A stretch of 35,140 bases of DNA from Gracilaria vermiculophylla (GCA_019155205.2 JAHNZQ020000049.1:1306118-1341257), one strand, 5' to 3'. Counted from the first letter of the stretch, positions 20,987 to 31,091 are shown. Notes: a model not told the origin generated them from the letters alone. A program made the numbers and translations.

Positions 20987-20998
20987 ATCGGGAGACCA
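20987..20998 (-). promoter_or_regulatory. Candidate primer-binding site, element 2
   Basis: On the - strand TGGTCTCCCGAT lies two bases after the LTR end TGTGGTACC/GGTACCACA at 21001. It starts with TGG as expected for pairing to a tRNA CCA end, and it recurs with one change in element 1. The tRNA is not identified. Confidence 0.5.
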
Positions 20999-21000
20999 GT

Positions 21001-21220
21001 TGTGGTACCGTCAGTTTTCCTTTCGAGGTAGTAGCCCACAACGTCCGTTAGGAGTTATTGTTGAGTCTTAAGGCGCACGTTCCTAAGGTTGGTCTCCGGT
21101 AATCTCTGTCATGAACCGGGGGAGTTCTGGGAAAGGATCCGCAATCAGCAAGTGGAGGGGGAGGTTTACTGGGCGGAAAATGCTTCTCCAGCCGCTGCTA
21201 CGAGGCGACCTGGGAGGCGG
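21001..21220 (-). repeat. 5' LTR of Ty3 element 2, part nearest the internal region (copy E)
   Basis: It begins TGTGGTACCGTCAG (the complement of the LTR 3' end). It matches the second half of the LTR up to GACCTGGGAGGCGG, where copia starts. With 25923-26260, minus the 5-bp duplication, it makes a 553-bp LTR, the expected size. Confidence 0.85.
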
Positions 21221-21504
21221 TATTGTAAATGGGTGTAGTACAGAGCTTAGGATAAACTTGAGTAAACGCACTGTTGTTTTATCTCGATGACTCGGCTTGA
21301 CTATTATCATTAATCAAACCTGGTCTGCAATTCTTTCTTATATAGTGTTCTCATAATGTTGTATAGTCTTCTAGAACTTTTAACAGTTTCTATCATAAAG
21401 CATAAAATACTTCTACATAATGTCCTCTAGAGAACCTTCTAGAAGTCTCTAGATATTAACAGTTTCTAGTTGCTTCATAGAAGCTTTTAGATGATTCTAC
21501 AACA
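21221..21504 (-). repeat. Copia 3' LTR
   Basis: On the coding strand it starts TGTTGTAGAATC and ends TTTACAATA. It is preceded by the purine tract and followed by the target site copy. It pairs base for base in length with 25639-25922. It is rich in TCTAGA-type motifs (CTTCTAGAAC, CCTTCTAGAAG). Confidence 0.9.
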
Positions 21505-21513
21505 CCCCCTCTC
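21505..21513 (-). promoter_or_regulatory. Copia polypurine tract
   Basis: GAGAGGGGG on the coding strand directly abuts the 3' LTR start TGTTGTAG. It overlaps the stop codon region of the polyprotein (TGA at 21514-21512), an economical arrangement usual in copia elements. Confidence 0.85.
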
Positions 21514-23282
21514 AACTTGAGAAATGCTTAAGATCCAACATGTCTATAAAAAACCAATGCTTGTTCTTCTGTAGATACTTTGTAAAAATATTAGCTGCCA
21601 TTTGTTCGGTAGGACAGTATGTAATTTTCACTTCTTCATTTTCCAAGCATTCCTGAATATAGAAATGCCGTATAGCAATGCGCTTTGATTTTCCATGGCT
21701 TCCTTCCATTTTTGAGATTGCAATTGTAGACTGATTGTCAACAAAAATTTGAACAGCTTGTTCTTCAGTAGTTTTAAGATCCTTCACGATTTTGCCAACC
21801 ATTTACCTTCTTTGGATACCTCTGTGACTGCAATTAATTTGGCCTCTGTGGATGATAATGCCACAAAATTTTGCTTTCGACTGCTCCACGACATTAAACC
21901 ATTTCCATAAAATGGAGCATATCCAGAAACTGATTTTCTTTTTTCCGTATATCCCCAACTGGCATCACTGTAGACATATGGTGACGGGTTGGTAGATTTT
22001 TTGTAGACGAGAAATTTTTTTTTGTCTTCTGAATATACCTAAGAACCCTTTTGCATGATTTCCAATGTTCTGTGCAATGCTCTTCAGAAAACGGTCTTAA
22101 TTTTCCAACTGCATATGCTAGATCAGGACGCGTCCCTAGGATAAGATACATAAGTAAACCAATTAATTCTCTGTAGGGAACGCCCGTAATTATTTCATCA
22201 GTTCCAAATTTCTGTAGAGTACTGTTCACCTCCAAGGGTGTATTAGTTTCTTTGCAGTTCTCCATATTTAATCGGTTACGCACAGGTCTTGCGTAGCCAC
22301 TTTGACATAATTTCAGAATTCTTTTTTCTCGATTATAGTCGATTTTCAATGCCTAGTACCTGCCGCATTTCTCCAAGATCCTTCGTTTGAAATTTTGAAC
22401 TTAGTTCTTGCTTTAAAAAATATCCTTTGGACTTTCACTGGCCAGTACTTTGGCATCGATATATACTGAAATTAATACTTCATGGTCATCAATATTTGCG
22501 ACAAATATTCCACTGTCTCCATGAGCTTTCAAAACTTTCATGTTGCTCAAAACCAATCTAATCATTTTGCACCACGCTTTTGGCGCCTTTTTTCGACCAT
22601 ACATTGCCTTCGTTAGATTGCAGATGTGATTCGGATTTTTTGAGACAATAAAACCCTCAGGCTGTTCCATAAAAATTTCTTCCTCCAACACTTCATTTAA
22701 GAACGCTGTTTTAACATCCATCTGGGTGATAAACATTTTTTGTTGGAGTCCTACAGCCAGCATAGTTCGTAAAGAAGCCATATGTATAACTGGAGAGTAC
22801 GTGTCAAAATAATCGATGCCATATTTTTGCTGAAACCCTATGCACACCAGTCTTGCCTTAAATATTTTCTCTTGATTTTTGATTTCGGGGTTTATCTTGA
22901 AAACCAATTCTGGTTGCAAAAAATGCATGTCTGATTTTCGAGGCATCAGTTTCCAAGTATTATTCTCGTATAAAGACTTAATTTCTCTTTTCATTGCAGA
23001 TGTCCAATAATTTTTCTGAACCCCTGACAGGGTCTCCTGTACATTATTTGGGTCTGTTTCGTCTGCAAGCATCATTACTGCACCGGCGGCAGTATCCTCA
23101 TTTTCTTCAGCATGCTCATTTGTGAGCCATGTTGGCTGTCCTCTAGTTCTCCCACTTCTCCGCGGGATAATTTCTGGTGCGTGCTCATTTTCCGGAGGTG
23201 GGTTGTAAGCCTCAGTATTTTCCGAATCATTTTGCTTTTCAGTGTTCGGCATTACTTCTTTTTTTTGAGTTTTATGGTTCAA
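21512..23282 (-). pseudogene. Copia reverse transcriptase and RNase H, degraded
   Basis: The frame 23282-22413 opens with a hinge (PEIIPRRSGRTRGQP) and then Ty1/copia RT: NYWTSAMKREIKSLYENNTW, KARLVCIGFQQKYGIDYFDT, then YSPVIHMASLRTMLAV and ITQMDVKTAFLNEVLEEEIF, with the first catalytic Asp. The YVDD box reads SVYIDAKVL, so the second Asp is Ala. RT continues in another frame at 22349-21894 (YRELIGLLMYLILGTRPDLA, RVLRYIQKT). RNase H follows with LSSTEAKLIA, IFVDNQSTIAISKM, AIRHFYIQE and TEQMAANIFTKYL, ending at TGA 21514-21512. At least two frame changes are present. Confidence 0.9.
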
Positions 23283-23520
23283 AAGAAATTTGTTGTTCCA
23301 TTGAGATTATTTTTGGGGCTTCTAGAAATTTTGCCGTTCGACTTACAACCACTCTTCTGGTTATATCGTCCATGAAGCGATATTTTCTACATTCGTATCC
23401 CAAAACTGTACACAGCCTTGACTCGGCATCCTATTTTTTTCTAAGATCATTTGGAATAGAAACATAGGTCTTGCATCCAAAAACTTTGAGATGAGAAATA
23501 TTTGGTTTCTTTCCAAACCA

Positions 23521-24451
23521 TTATTTATGAGGACTGCAATTGCCTAGAAGTCTTGTAGGAACAAAATTCCTAATCACTTTTGCAGTTTGGATAGCTTCAG
23601 CCCAAAACGTTCTGGGAATGTCCTGAAAGTAAAGCATACATCTTGTTTTTTCACAAAATGTTCGGTTCATTCTATCCGCCACACCATTCTGTTGTGGTTG
23701 GTGTGCTCCAGTACCCTCGTGGATGATAATTTTGTTTGTGAAATAATTTTCAAATGCCTTAGAAAAAACTTCTCCCTCTCTATCATTTCTCATTCGTTTG
23801 ATCGAAATTCCTTCTTGATTTTCCACCATAGTCAGAAATTCTCGGGTTTTTTCAAATGCTTCGTGTTTGGTACGTGGAAAATACACAAATGATTTTCTTG
23901 TGTGATCATCAGTGAAGGTTATGAAATACAATTTTTCCTCCTTTGGATTTAGTACTCATAGGTCCATAAAGATCCCTGTGTATGAGTTCTAATTTTTCCT
24001 TTGATTGAAAAATACCTAATGACGGAAATGATTTTGAACTCATTTTCCCGAGTACACATCCCTTGCATGTACTTATGTCTTTTTGTTCCAATTTTTCTGG
24101 AACACCATCTGCGGTTTTCTTTCATACGATTCGGCTCAAGACTGATTTTCCAGCATGTCTTAGTCTGGCATGCCAAAGTCTTTGCTCCGTTATAGTGGCT
24201 GAGTATGCTACATAATTTTCCTCGATCTTCTTGGAGCTCTTAAAACAGCAGATAGAATTTTCTTTCTTGACCTGAAGGAGTTTTTCATTTGAACATTTAG
24301 ATAAAACGGTGCCCCACCCTTTTTGAAAATAAACTCGATGTCTACGTTCATCAATTTGCCCAATAGATAAACTGTTCGTAGCACTTTCTGGTACAAATAA
24401 GTGATCTTGCACAGGCAGTGTCTTCATAGACCCATTCATAGAAATCTCCAT
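23521..24451 (-). pseudogene. Copia integrase with GAG-pre-integrase domain, degraded
   Basis: The pre-integrase domain and zinc finger are seen as EQRLWHARLRHAGKSVLSRI then CKGCVLGKM. The core has HRDLYGPM (first Asp) and RNDREGEVFSKAF (second Asp). HQPQQNGVADRMNRTF replaces the usual AERMNRT, so the catalytic Glu is Asp. The frame 24451-24122 holds the start, 24091-23909 the middle and 23931-23521 the rest, so two frame changes are present. The tail PRTFWAEAIQTAKVIRNFVP is the usual copia end of the core. Confidence 0.88.
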
Positions 24452-24472
24452 AATTATGTTTCCCTTTTCTGT

Positions 24473-25379
24473 TCATTTGACATGGATTCCATCTCCTAGT
24501 CTGATGGTAACTGGCTCAGTTCTTTTTAAAGTTTCCTCCATAAACCACTTTCGATTATTGGTCATGTGGAAGGATGCACCAGAGTCCATATACCATGTTC
24601 CATAGATTTTTCTTTGGTCTTCTTCAGCCATCAAAAACTTTCCGGAGGACGTACTGCTCGTGTTGGGCTGTGTAATATTTTTCGTTTCCTTTTTGCGTTT
24701 TCTACAGACCGCAATTTTGTGCCCTTTCTTTCCACAGTAGTGAAAGTTATAGGAAAATTTGTATTTTTGATTGGTGAATTTTCCCTGTAGGAGACTTCCA
24801 GATTTTTCTCGCTCTTCAGACGATTTTTGTCTATACTCTTCGCGCAAAATTCTAGCGTGGATTTCTTCAATGCTCAGCTTTTCAGCTATATTTACCAATG
24901 CAACAACCAAAGTTTCATAGCTTTTTGATAAGCTACACAAGAATCTCATAATATATTCATCTTTTGTTTCATACACTCCGAGCTGTTTCAATTTTGTTTT
25001 AAGGCGTTTTAATTCTTCTATGTGTTGTTTGGCTGATTCTCCCTCGTGGAGCCTTCTTGACGTAAAGCGCTCCTCCGTGTCCATTACGTTCGCCATACCC
25101 TTATTTTCGTACACTTCTGCTGGGGCGTTCCAGGCTTCTGTGCCGGTTTTGCATGACTCAATATAGACTATTTGATTATCATCGACTGATAAACAAATAT
25201 CCATTAATGCTTTCTCATTACCACTAGCATTATTTTACTCTTCTGCTACAGCTTTCCAATTCCCCTTCTTCTTCAGGTAATTTTGTCATGCGAACTTTCC
25301 AGGAGAAATAATTATCTCCATTAAGTTTCTCTATTTTGAACGTGCTTTTCTCTTCTATATCCATGTTTCTTGTTGACAT
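24473..25379 (-). pseudogene. Copia gag and protease, degraded
   Basis: Gag starts at ATG 25379 or 25364 (MDIEEKSTFKIEKLNGDNYF, SWKVRMTKL), the conserved copia opening. A stop at 25230 and a frame change precede the long frame 25204-24473. That frame carries the Gag core (ESCKTGTEAWNAPAEVYENK, LKRLKTKLKQLGVYETKDEY, LCSLSKSYETLVVALVN). It also carries a zinc knuckle FHYCGKKGHKIAVC in which the first Cys is Phe. The protease site WYMDSGASFHMTN lies near its end. Gag packages the RNA and the protease matures the polyprotein. Confidence 0.88.
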
Positions 25380-25624
25380 GAATAAATGAATTTCGATTTT
25401 CAGAAATGACACAACGTACTGTACTGTACGGTCGATTACGGTTTTTGACGGGTTTTGACGGTTTTGCCCGACTCTGATGGCACGGTTTCTGAAATTCTGA
25501 TTTCTGTAGTGTTCGATTCTTTGATTTTCGTACAACCTCGTACATCTACGATGTTGTTCGAATTTCAAGTTCACAGCCGGCTTCTAAGCTGTTGTACTAA
25601 CGATGAGGTTGACTTAGGCGTAGT

Positions 25625-25638
25625 CTGGGCCCATAACC
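25625..25638 (-). promoter_or_regulatory. Copia primer-binding site (initiator tRNA-Met internal fragment)
   Basis: Immediately inside the 5' LTR the coding strand reads GGTTATGGGCCCAG. This is complementary to the anticodon stem-loop strand CTGGGCCCATAACC of eukaryotic initiator tRNA-Met. Copia-type elements of insects are known to prime from this internal fragment rather than from the tRNA 3' end. Confidence 0.85.
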
Positions 25639-25922
25639 TATTGTAAAGAGGTGTAGTACAGAGCTTCAGATGAACTTGAGTAAACGCAGTGTTGTTTTAT
25701 CTCGATAACTTCACTTGACTTCTATCATTCTTGAAACCTGGTATGCAATTCTTTCTTATATAGTGTTCTCATAATGTTATATAGTCTTCTAGAACTTGTA
25801 ATAGTTTCTATCATAAAGTATAACATACTTTTACATAATTTCTTCTATATAACCTTCTAGACGTCTCTAGATATTAACAGTTTCTAGTTGCTCCCTAGAA
25901 GCTTTTACATGCTTCTACCACA
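25639..25922 (-). repeat. Copia 5' LTR
   Basis: 284 bp, gap-free match to 21221-21504 with about 30 differences. On the coding strand it starts TGTGGTAG and ends CTTTACAATA, and the PBS follows at once. GTCGG (25923-25927) is the flanking target copy. Confidence 0.9.
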
Positions 25923-26260
25923 GTCGGCGGCTTAGAAACCGTAAGATTTTGGACGAGAGTCTCCAACCGGAAAAATAGACGTAGACTCAAGGGTGCTTCG
26001 TTTACTTCCCCAGAGGTGGAGCTCAACCGGCAGACTATGTATCTCGCCGGGAGCACCCATCGGCAGGTCTCACTACTGTAGTAATTACCTTCCAAAATTA
26101 ACTAAAATAATTCTATAATGTACCGTTCCTTAGGCGTGGTGTAGGGCACGTGGGCCGAATTATGCACAACGTGGCTCAGTCCATAAAATACGCGCCCTCT
26201 GTAGAAATATCCCGTCGTAAAACCACACCACCATATCACCTTAGGTTCCACTGTACTAAA
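25923..26260 (-). repeat. 5' LTR of Ty3 element 2, outer part (copy E continued)
   Basis: It resumes the LTR at GTCGGCGGCTTAGAAACC, exactly where 21220 stopped. It runs through the palindromic segment CGGCAGGTCTCACTACTGTA (26060s) to CACTGTACTAAA at 26260, the LTR 5' terminus with a two-base change. The target duplication of element 2 itself cannot be checked because its other end is deleted. Confidence 0.85.
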
Positions 26261-27932
26261 ATGTTGAAAAACAAAATTTTCTCCGTGTACGCAATATCAA
26301 TATGGTAGCGTATAGTTATAAAGAACTTCTTGGCAGCATGCGGAGTCCATTCTTCTATCAAAAATACATTATCTGTTTTTCAATATTTCTATATACCGTT
26401 CATAACACTAAAGAATCGTCTCAAGGGTACCTCGCGCAAAATCTAGATCATTCTTTCTTAAGATAGTGCTAATATTATTTATAACAATCTAGACAATCTA
26501 AGTTGAAATCATTTTCGCCATAAAAAATGACTGTGAACTATTGAGCTTCCCAGTATGCCATATTTACAATATAAAATATCCTCTTTTATTTACGATGATC
26601 TTCTAGAACGAATGTCTTCTTTATTTTTTAACTTTTGAACACAGTTTTCCTATTAATTTTACGCTTTATTGATGATTTATTAATTGTGAGGTTTAATGTT
26701 TTTGCAATTTTCTGGCACGCAACTTTTCCTTGGCACACTTTCCCTCTCACACCAAATTTCTCTGCAGGAAAGACATGATATCGACGTTTTCTAGATTATG
26801 TTATTCCATACGTTGCTTAACCTTTAAAAAAACGGAGGATTGCAACCGGATGACGCTTTAAATGTCGGTCCGTTTCAGCATACAATTTTCCATCAGTCTT
26901 TAATTGTCTAATTCCAAGCTGTTCAAAGCGCATAAGAGGTAGTTGTCAAGCCATTTTGATGGATTTTTTTATGTAGTGTTACGATAATGAAACACATTCT
27001 ACTTCTATGTTTTGCAAAAGTCGCAATGCAGTACAACTTTTCGCGCTCTTTCTTAGGCGTAATGTGAATTTGAAACGCATTGTACTGGTAGCATGCAGAG
27101 CCCATATTGCAGTCAATAAATGCAATATCTATTTTTCCTTATTTATATGTACCACCGTAAACCATTACAGAACCTCGTTCGTAATGTTTTGTCTAAAATT
27201 AAAAGCTTCGTTTCTATATCACCCCAAAAACATCAACAAAATCCCGGATTATCCAAGTTAGGTTGTCATAACGAATAACCAGGAGAGTGTTTCAGTGTGT
27301 TTACACGTATACCATGTTTTTACAGCAAGTTATTCGTTTTTTTCCAAAGTCTGTTTCATATGTACAGAAGACCTGGCATTTTGATGGTAATCATCGTTTT
27401 TAGTACTGTAGTGCTACCAAAATGAATTTTTTAAAACACGAAAGTTAAGAACCAGTTTCAAAATATACTTTAGACATTTCACCCGTAAACTTGATTTGGT
27501 TTTCTTTAGTAGTTGAGTTTCGCTTTAGTGTAATACATCATACTAATTAAAATATTTTGCATCGCGATTCTCTGACGTCCCATACTTCAAATATTAATGA
27601 CGTTCGCACTGTTTCCATTTTTTTAAAATCAAAACTTGTTCAAAATGGCCTGCAATGGCCACAAATGATTCTCACGAGTACATCGTATTCATTTCCAAAG
27701 AGTTGTAAGGGAGCGTGACGCAAAAGTAACTGCGTGGCATTACTTTATTGTCAAAAAGGAACGATTTTCATTGTTGTAGACCACTTAACTGCCGCACTAT
27801 CTTTGTGCAAAAAACCTTTACATTGCTCATCAGATTTAAATCTAAATTCAAAGTTTTGTTGAAGATAATGGTATATAAATGACCATTACAGCGTAGATGT
27901 AAGACACAGTTGATTACTGTAATTAATGTGGG
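26261..27932. other. AT-rich spacer, no gene recognised
   Basis: About 1.7 kb of AT-rich DNA. The longest open stretch (27007-27261, +, 84 codons) is Phe/Leu/Ile/Asn-rich as expected from composition and resembles no family. No LTR, TIR or tRNA-like sequence is recognised. It may be unique host DNA. Confidence 0.5.
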
Positions 27933-28618
27933 TGTCAGAATAGTGTGGATACTAAACCTAATGTGGTCCACACTACTTCCCGGTACGAACGTTGGAATCC
28001 CTTGCGGTAATTAGTGTGGATACAATCCGATAATGCGCGCCAATTTCATACGTCGGTGAACACCATGAGGGTGCAACCAGCATTGACTACTTGACCTCGA
28101 GACGGTGTTAACATAAAACAGAATCTTGAGATGGTATTAGCAGCTTCTCCAATGCTGAGCGCCTTTGCTCGCATGACAGCCCACCATTGAAGCACAGTCC
28201 ATAGCTCCAATCTTACTTTTTCGCAACCAAATTTGCAGCCGCCACTTTTACATACGGCACACAGTGAGAGCAGTTCTGGTCTTTCTTAAACTTAAACAAA
28301 CCAAACCAACGCGTCTCCTAAATCGTTCTGACGAAGACGAACGAAGCAAAAACTGCAAAATAAATGTTGCACGATCCCGTAGAGAATGGAGAACAGCACG
28401 TTGTTTCACGTACCTTCAACAATTTTCCACAATTGTTTCGTGTATCTCACAAACCAAATATATAATGCACAAGTCGCTACTGGAAAAACAAATAACAGTT
28501 TTTGCAAGGACCTGACAAATCGGCATGAACCAGGTCTTTCTCCTTCGTTAAGCACACAAAATCTGGTTTCAAACGGCACTACTGTAAAGCTCACAAAGGC
28601 AGAGGCGAGAAGATAACG

Positions 28619-29720
28619 CCATGGATAGGAGCTTTGCAAGCAGATCTACTGACTAAATTTGGTCGCATTCACAAATATGGTGCACGGGCACTCTTTGTTG
28701 ACAATGTAAATACCCATGATATTGCTGATGAGGTGAGAACGGCCTTAGCAGCAAGCAATACGGAAATACGGATTTTTCCTTGTAACGCAACTCACATGGT
28801 ACAGCATGCCGATAGGTTCATTATTCAGAGACTAAAAACGTTTTGGAGGCATGAATGGGATGAACAGAAAATGAGCATGCTGGAGAACAACATGTGGTCT
28901 GATGGACCGGAGAGTTCAGTAAAACTTTCAAATTCCGGTAAAAGGCACTTATTAAAGTTGGCAGCAAAGTCTGCGAGCGCTGTGATGGCGCAACACTGTA
29001 GTACAGTGGCTCCTGAGGAAAAATGATGGTGTGGCCTTATGGCATAATATTCCTAAAGAGGGCTCGTACTTTATTATCTGAGCCACGTGGCGCATAATTC
29101 CGTCCGCATACGCTACAGTATCGTTAAGGGACGGTAGAATTCATAATTGTTTTAGTTAATTTATGCAGGTAGTTACTATAGTAGTGAGACCTGCTGAGGG
29201 GGGCTCCAGGCTTGATACTTAATCTGCCGGTTGAGCTCTACTTCTGGGGAAGTAAAGATAAGCGCCCTTGAGTCTTTATCTACTTTTCCAGTTGGAGACT
29301 CTCGTCGACCATCCTCAGGTTTCTAAGCCACCGATCCCCAGGTCGCATCATAGCAGCGCCTGTAGGAGCATTGTTTGCTCAGTGAATCTCCCCTTCCGCT
29401 TGGTGTTTGCGGATCCCCTTTAAGAATTCCCCCGGCTCGTGACAGTGGATACCGGAGACCACCTTTAGGAGCATGCACCTTTGGAGTCAACAAAAACTCC
29501 GAAAGAAAGTTGTGCTCTACTACTTCGAAAGCAGAACTGACGGTAGCACAAACGCGATGAAAACGGTGTCAGTTATGCCAGAAAAGTTATGATGCGGTGT
29601 GGAATGGCACTGAACGTAAACGGGCAGTTGGAAGAGCGATAGCATTTCCCAGAGCTGCAAGCCATAATCACAAAGTATCGTGCGAACTTTGATGGAGAGA
29701 CTGTAAAGCAGAGTGTGTAG
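28619..29720 (+). pseudogene. pogo-like DDE transposase C-terminal half, split by an LTR
   Basis: Before the LTR the frame reads PWIGALQADLLTKFGRIHKY, RALFVDNVNTHD (the second catalytic Asp) and RIFPCNATHMVQHADRFIIQ, then KTFWRHEWDEQK. This is the pattern of DDE_1 superfamily endonucleases (FLPPNATHLxQPxD...). After the LTR it resumes with RDENGVSYARKVMMRCGMAL, NVNGQLEE and HFPELQAIITKYRANFDG, ending at TAG 29718. Deleting 28997-29550 plus one 5-bp duplication puts both parts in one frame. The only remaining stop is a TAG near 29640. The upstream half with the first Asp is not recognisable; 28260-28618 holds other-frame open stretches only. The third catalytic residue is not assignable. Confidence 0.7.
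28997..29550 (+). repeat. Solo LTR of the Ty3 family (copy F)
   Basis: 554 bp, TGTAGTACAGTGGCTCC to CTGACGGTAGCACA, flanked by AACAC (28992-28996) and AACGC (29551-29555), a 5-bp target duplication with one change. No internal sequence is present, so recombination between the LTRs removed the element after insertion. Confidence 0.9.
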
Positions 29721-29826
29721 GCAGTCATCTACACTATTTAGGTATGTAGAACATAGTGTGGTGCACACTAATCAGCCTGTCACAATAATAGTATGGATAC
29801 TGCATATAGTATAGACCACTCTATTA

Positions 29827-30012
29827 TCCGTTTACGTCGTGAAATTAGGATGTTCAGAATTATTGTGGTCTACGATGATAACAGTGCTCACCAGAGGGGC
29901 TGTGGAAACAATCACGCGAGAGTTAATGTGCTGTCATTTTAAAATGTGAATTTAAACGGTTTTGGGGAAAGGAACTGCTACAACAGGCAATATTGCGCAC
30001 TATAAGGAGCTA
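29827..30012. other. Short spacer between pogo-like element and Tc1 copy 1
   Basis: About 190 bp, ending in the TA dinucleotide (30011-30012) at which Tc1 copy 1 begins. No gene or repeat seen. Confidence 0.4.
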
Positions 30013-30918
30013 CAGTGCGTTTTAAAAACATATTACTCCTAGAAAGTGCGCCAAGACTGTACTCCAGGCAAGATGTTCTACAAAGGCTATATAGAATATT
30101 TTCAAAAAGATATGTACATCATCTTCTTTCTAGTCAAAACGGCTCGAGATACTCCACATTCAAAGCAAGAACAGCTTCTCATCATAAGGTTCAACGCCAA
30201 AAACACTCCAATAGTGCTATCGCTCGAAAATTGAAGCATTCTAGAGTCACAATTGCTACTTTTCTAAAACTTGCGACTCCACATGGATTACCAAGATCTT
30301 CAAAACGCCCTAAAAAGCTCAGTCCAGCAGACAAAACAGGAATTAAGAGAGAGTTGTGCAAAGGAATAGTATCGTGCAAAACAATTAGAGCTAATCTCAA
30401 TCTCAATGTTTCTAAATCAACTATATGGAGGCAGATATACAACACAAATTTACTTTGGTACAATAAAATGAAGAAAAAGTTCTCTCTCCATGACCAACAC
30501 TAGCACGAGAGATTGGACTGCTGTGCTGGAAAAGCTTACCGGAAAATAAAAATAATATTTTAACCGATGAAGAAAAGGTCAATTTAGATGTAGCAGATTG
30601 CCACAAATATTATTGGAATGATCTTCGTAAGTATCATTATGTATTTTATCCGAGAAGTTCGAGTGGAGGCTCTGTGATGCTCTGGGCGAGCGTTTCAAAG
30701 AAAGGTTTGCCAGAAATTGCATGTAATGAAACAAACTTGAAAGCGAACAAATATCAAAAAGTTGTACACAATTTTTTTGCTGCCTTTTGGTTTTGGTTAC
30801 GACGAAGGAAACTTCATTTTTCAACAGGATAATGCGCCCGTACACACTGCATCTTTAATCAAAAATTGTTTACAGGAGTCAGAAGTAACTGTTTTAGAGT
30901 GGCTGGCGCGCTCACTAA
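30013..30918 (+). pseudogene. Tc1/mariner transposon, copy 1: frameshifted transposase
   Basis: It begins TA|CAGTGCGTTTTAAAAACAT, the same terminus as copy 2. The transposase N-terminus (ARDTPHSKQEQLLIIRFNAK) has lost its ATG (ACG) and shifts frame into KHSNSAIARKLKHSRVTIAT, then PHGLPRSSKRPKKLSPADKT, the paired helix-turn-helix region. LTDEEKVNLDV carries the first catalytic Asp, SSGGSVMLWASVSKKGLPEI is the core, and NFIFQQDNAPVHTASLIKNC carries the second Asp in a shifted frame. It breaks off at VLEWLARS, just before the expected PDLNPIEN with the third catalytic residue. The 3' terminus is absent. At least three frame changes or stops. Confidence 0.85.
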
Positions 30919-30934
30919 TGTCTATCTTACCAGC

Positions 30935-30971
30935 GACCTCATATGAGGTCAAATGACGTCATGTGAGGTCA
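30935..30971. repeat. Cluster of TGAGGTCA/TGACGTCA palindromes
   Basis: A perfect 16-bp palindrome GACCTCATATGAGGTC (30935-30950) is followed by a 10-bp palindrome ATGACGTCAT (30953-30962) and a further TGAGGTCA. It sits between the Tc1 break and the piggyBac-like gene. It may be a subterminal binding region of that element, but no matching cluster is seen downstream of the gene. Confidence 0.5.
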
Positions 30972-31091
30972 ATTTTAATTACTTTGTAATTAGGTGAAAA
31001 CATTAAAACTTCTCCAAATTTTTTTTTGTTCTGATATCCTTATCATGTTGTCGACGCCGGCAGCGCTGAACTGTGTCCACAAGAACAAAGA

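Larger units (their letters stand above)
21221..25922 (-). mobile_element. Ty1/copia LTR retrotransposon nested in the Ty3 LTR
   Basis: A complete 4.7-kb element with two 284-bp LTRs, a PBS, a PPT and a gag-protease-integrase-RT-RNase H order typical of Ty1/copia. The flanking 5-mers GGCGG (21216-21220) and GTCGG (25923-25927) are a target duplication with one change. Removing the element and one 5-mer rejoins the Ty3 LTR exactly as in the other copies. The LTRs differ at about 30 of 284 positions without gaps (about 89% identity, counted by eye). The coding frame is broken into several pieces. Confidence 0.92.
16106..26260 (-). mobile_element. Ty3/gypsy element 2 (inverted, 3'-truncated, with nested copia)
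   Basis: Same family as element 1 on the opposite strand. Reading leftward from 26260: a 5' LTR split by a copia insertion, a PBS-like site (20998-20987), gag, protease, RT, RNase H and the beginning of the integrase region. Similarity to element 1 stops around 16200-16350. There is no 3' LTR, no polypurine tract and no antisense region, so the 3' third is deleted. Without the copia insertion the remnant is about 5.4 kb. Confidence 0.85.
27933..29826 (+). mobile_element. pogo/Tigger-like DNA transposon remnant
   Basis: A transposase fragment (28619-29720) sits between two similar terminal segments. The left, 27933-27977, has GTCAGAATAGTGTGGATACT and GTGGTCCACACT. The right, 29779-29826, has GTCACAATAATAGTATGGAT and ATAGACCACTCTATTAT. 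Each segment is itself partly palindromic, so inverted and direct alignments are both possible. The interior is interrupted by a 554-bp solo LTR. The N-terminal half of the transposase is missing or unrecognisable. Confidence 0.55.

Noticed and set aside
21233..21243. Shared TGTAGTACAG in copia and Ty3 LTRs as evidence of common origin
   Set aside because: The match stops after about ten bases and lies internally in the copia LTR; it is best treated as chance.
27007..27261. 84-codon + strand reading frame as a small gene
   Set aside because: Composition is what AT-rich non-coding DNA gives, with no motif or homologue recognised.
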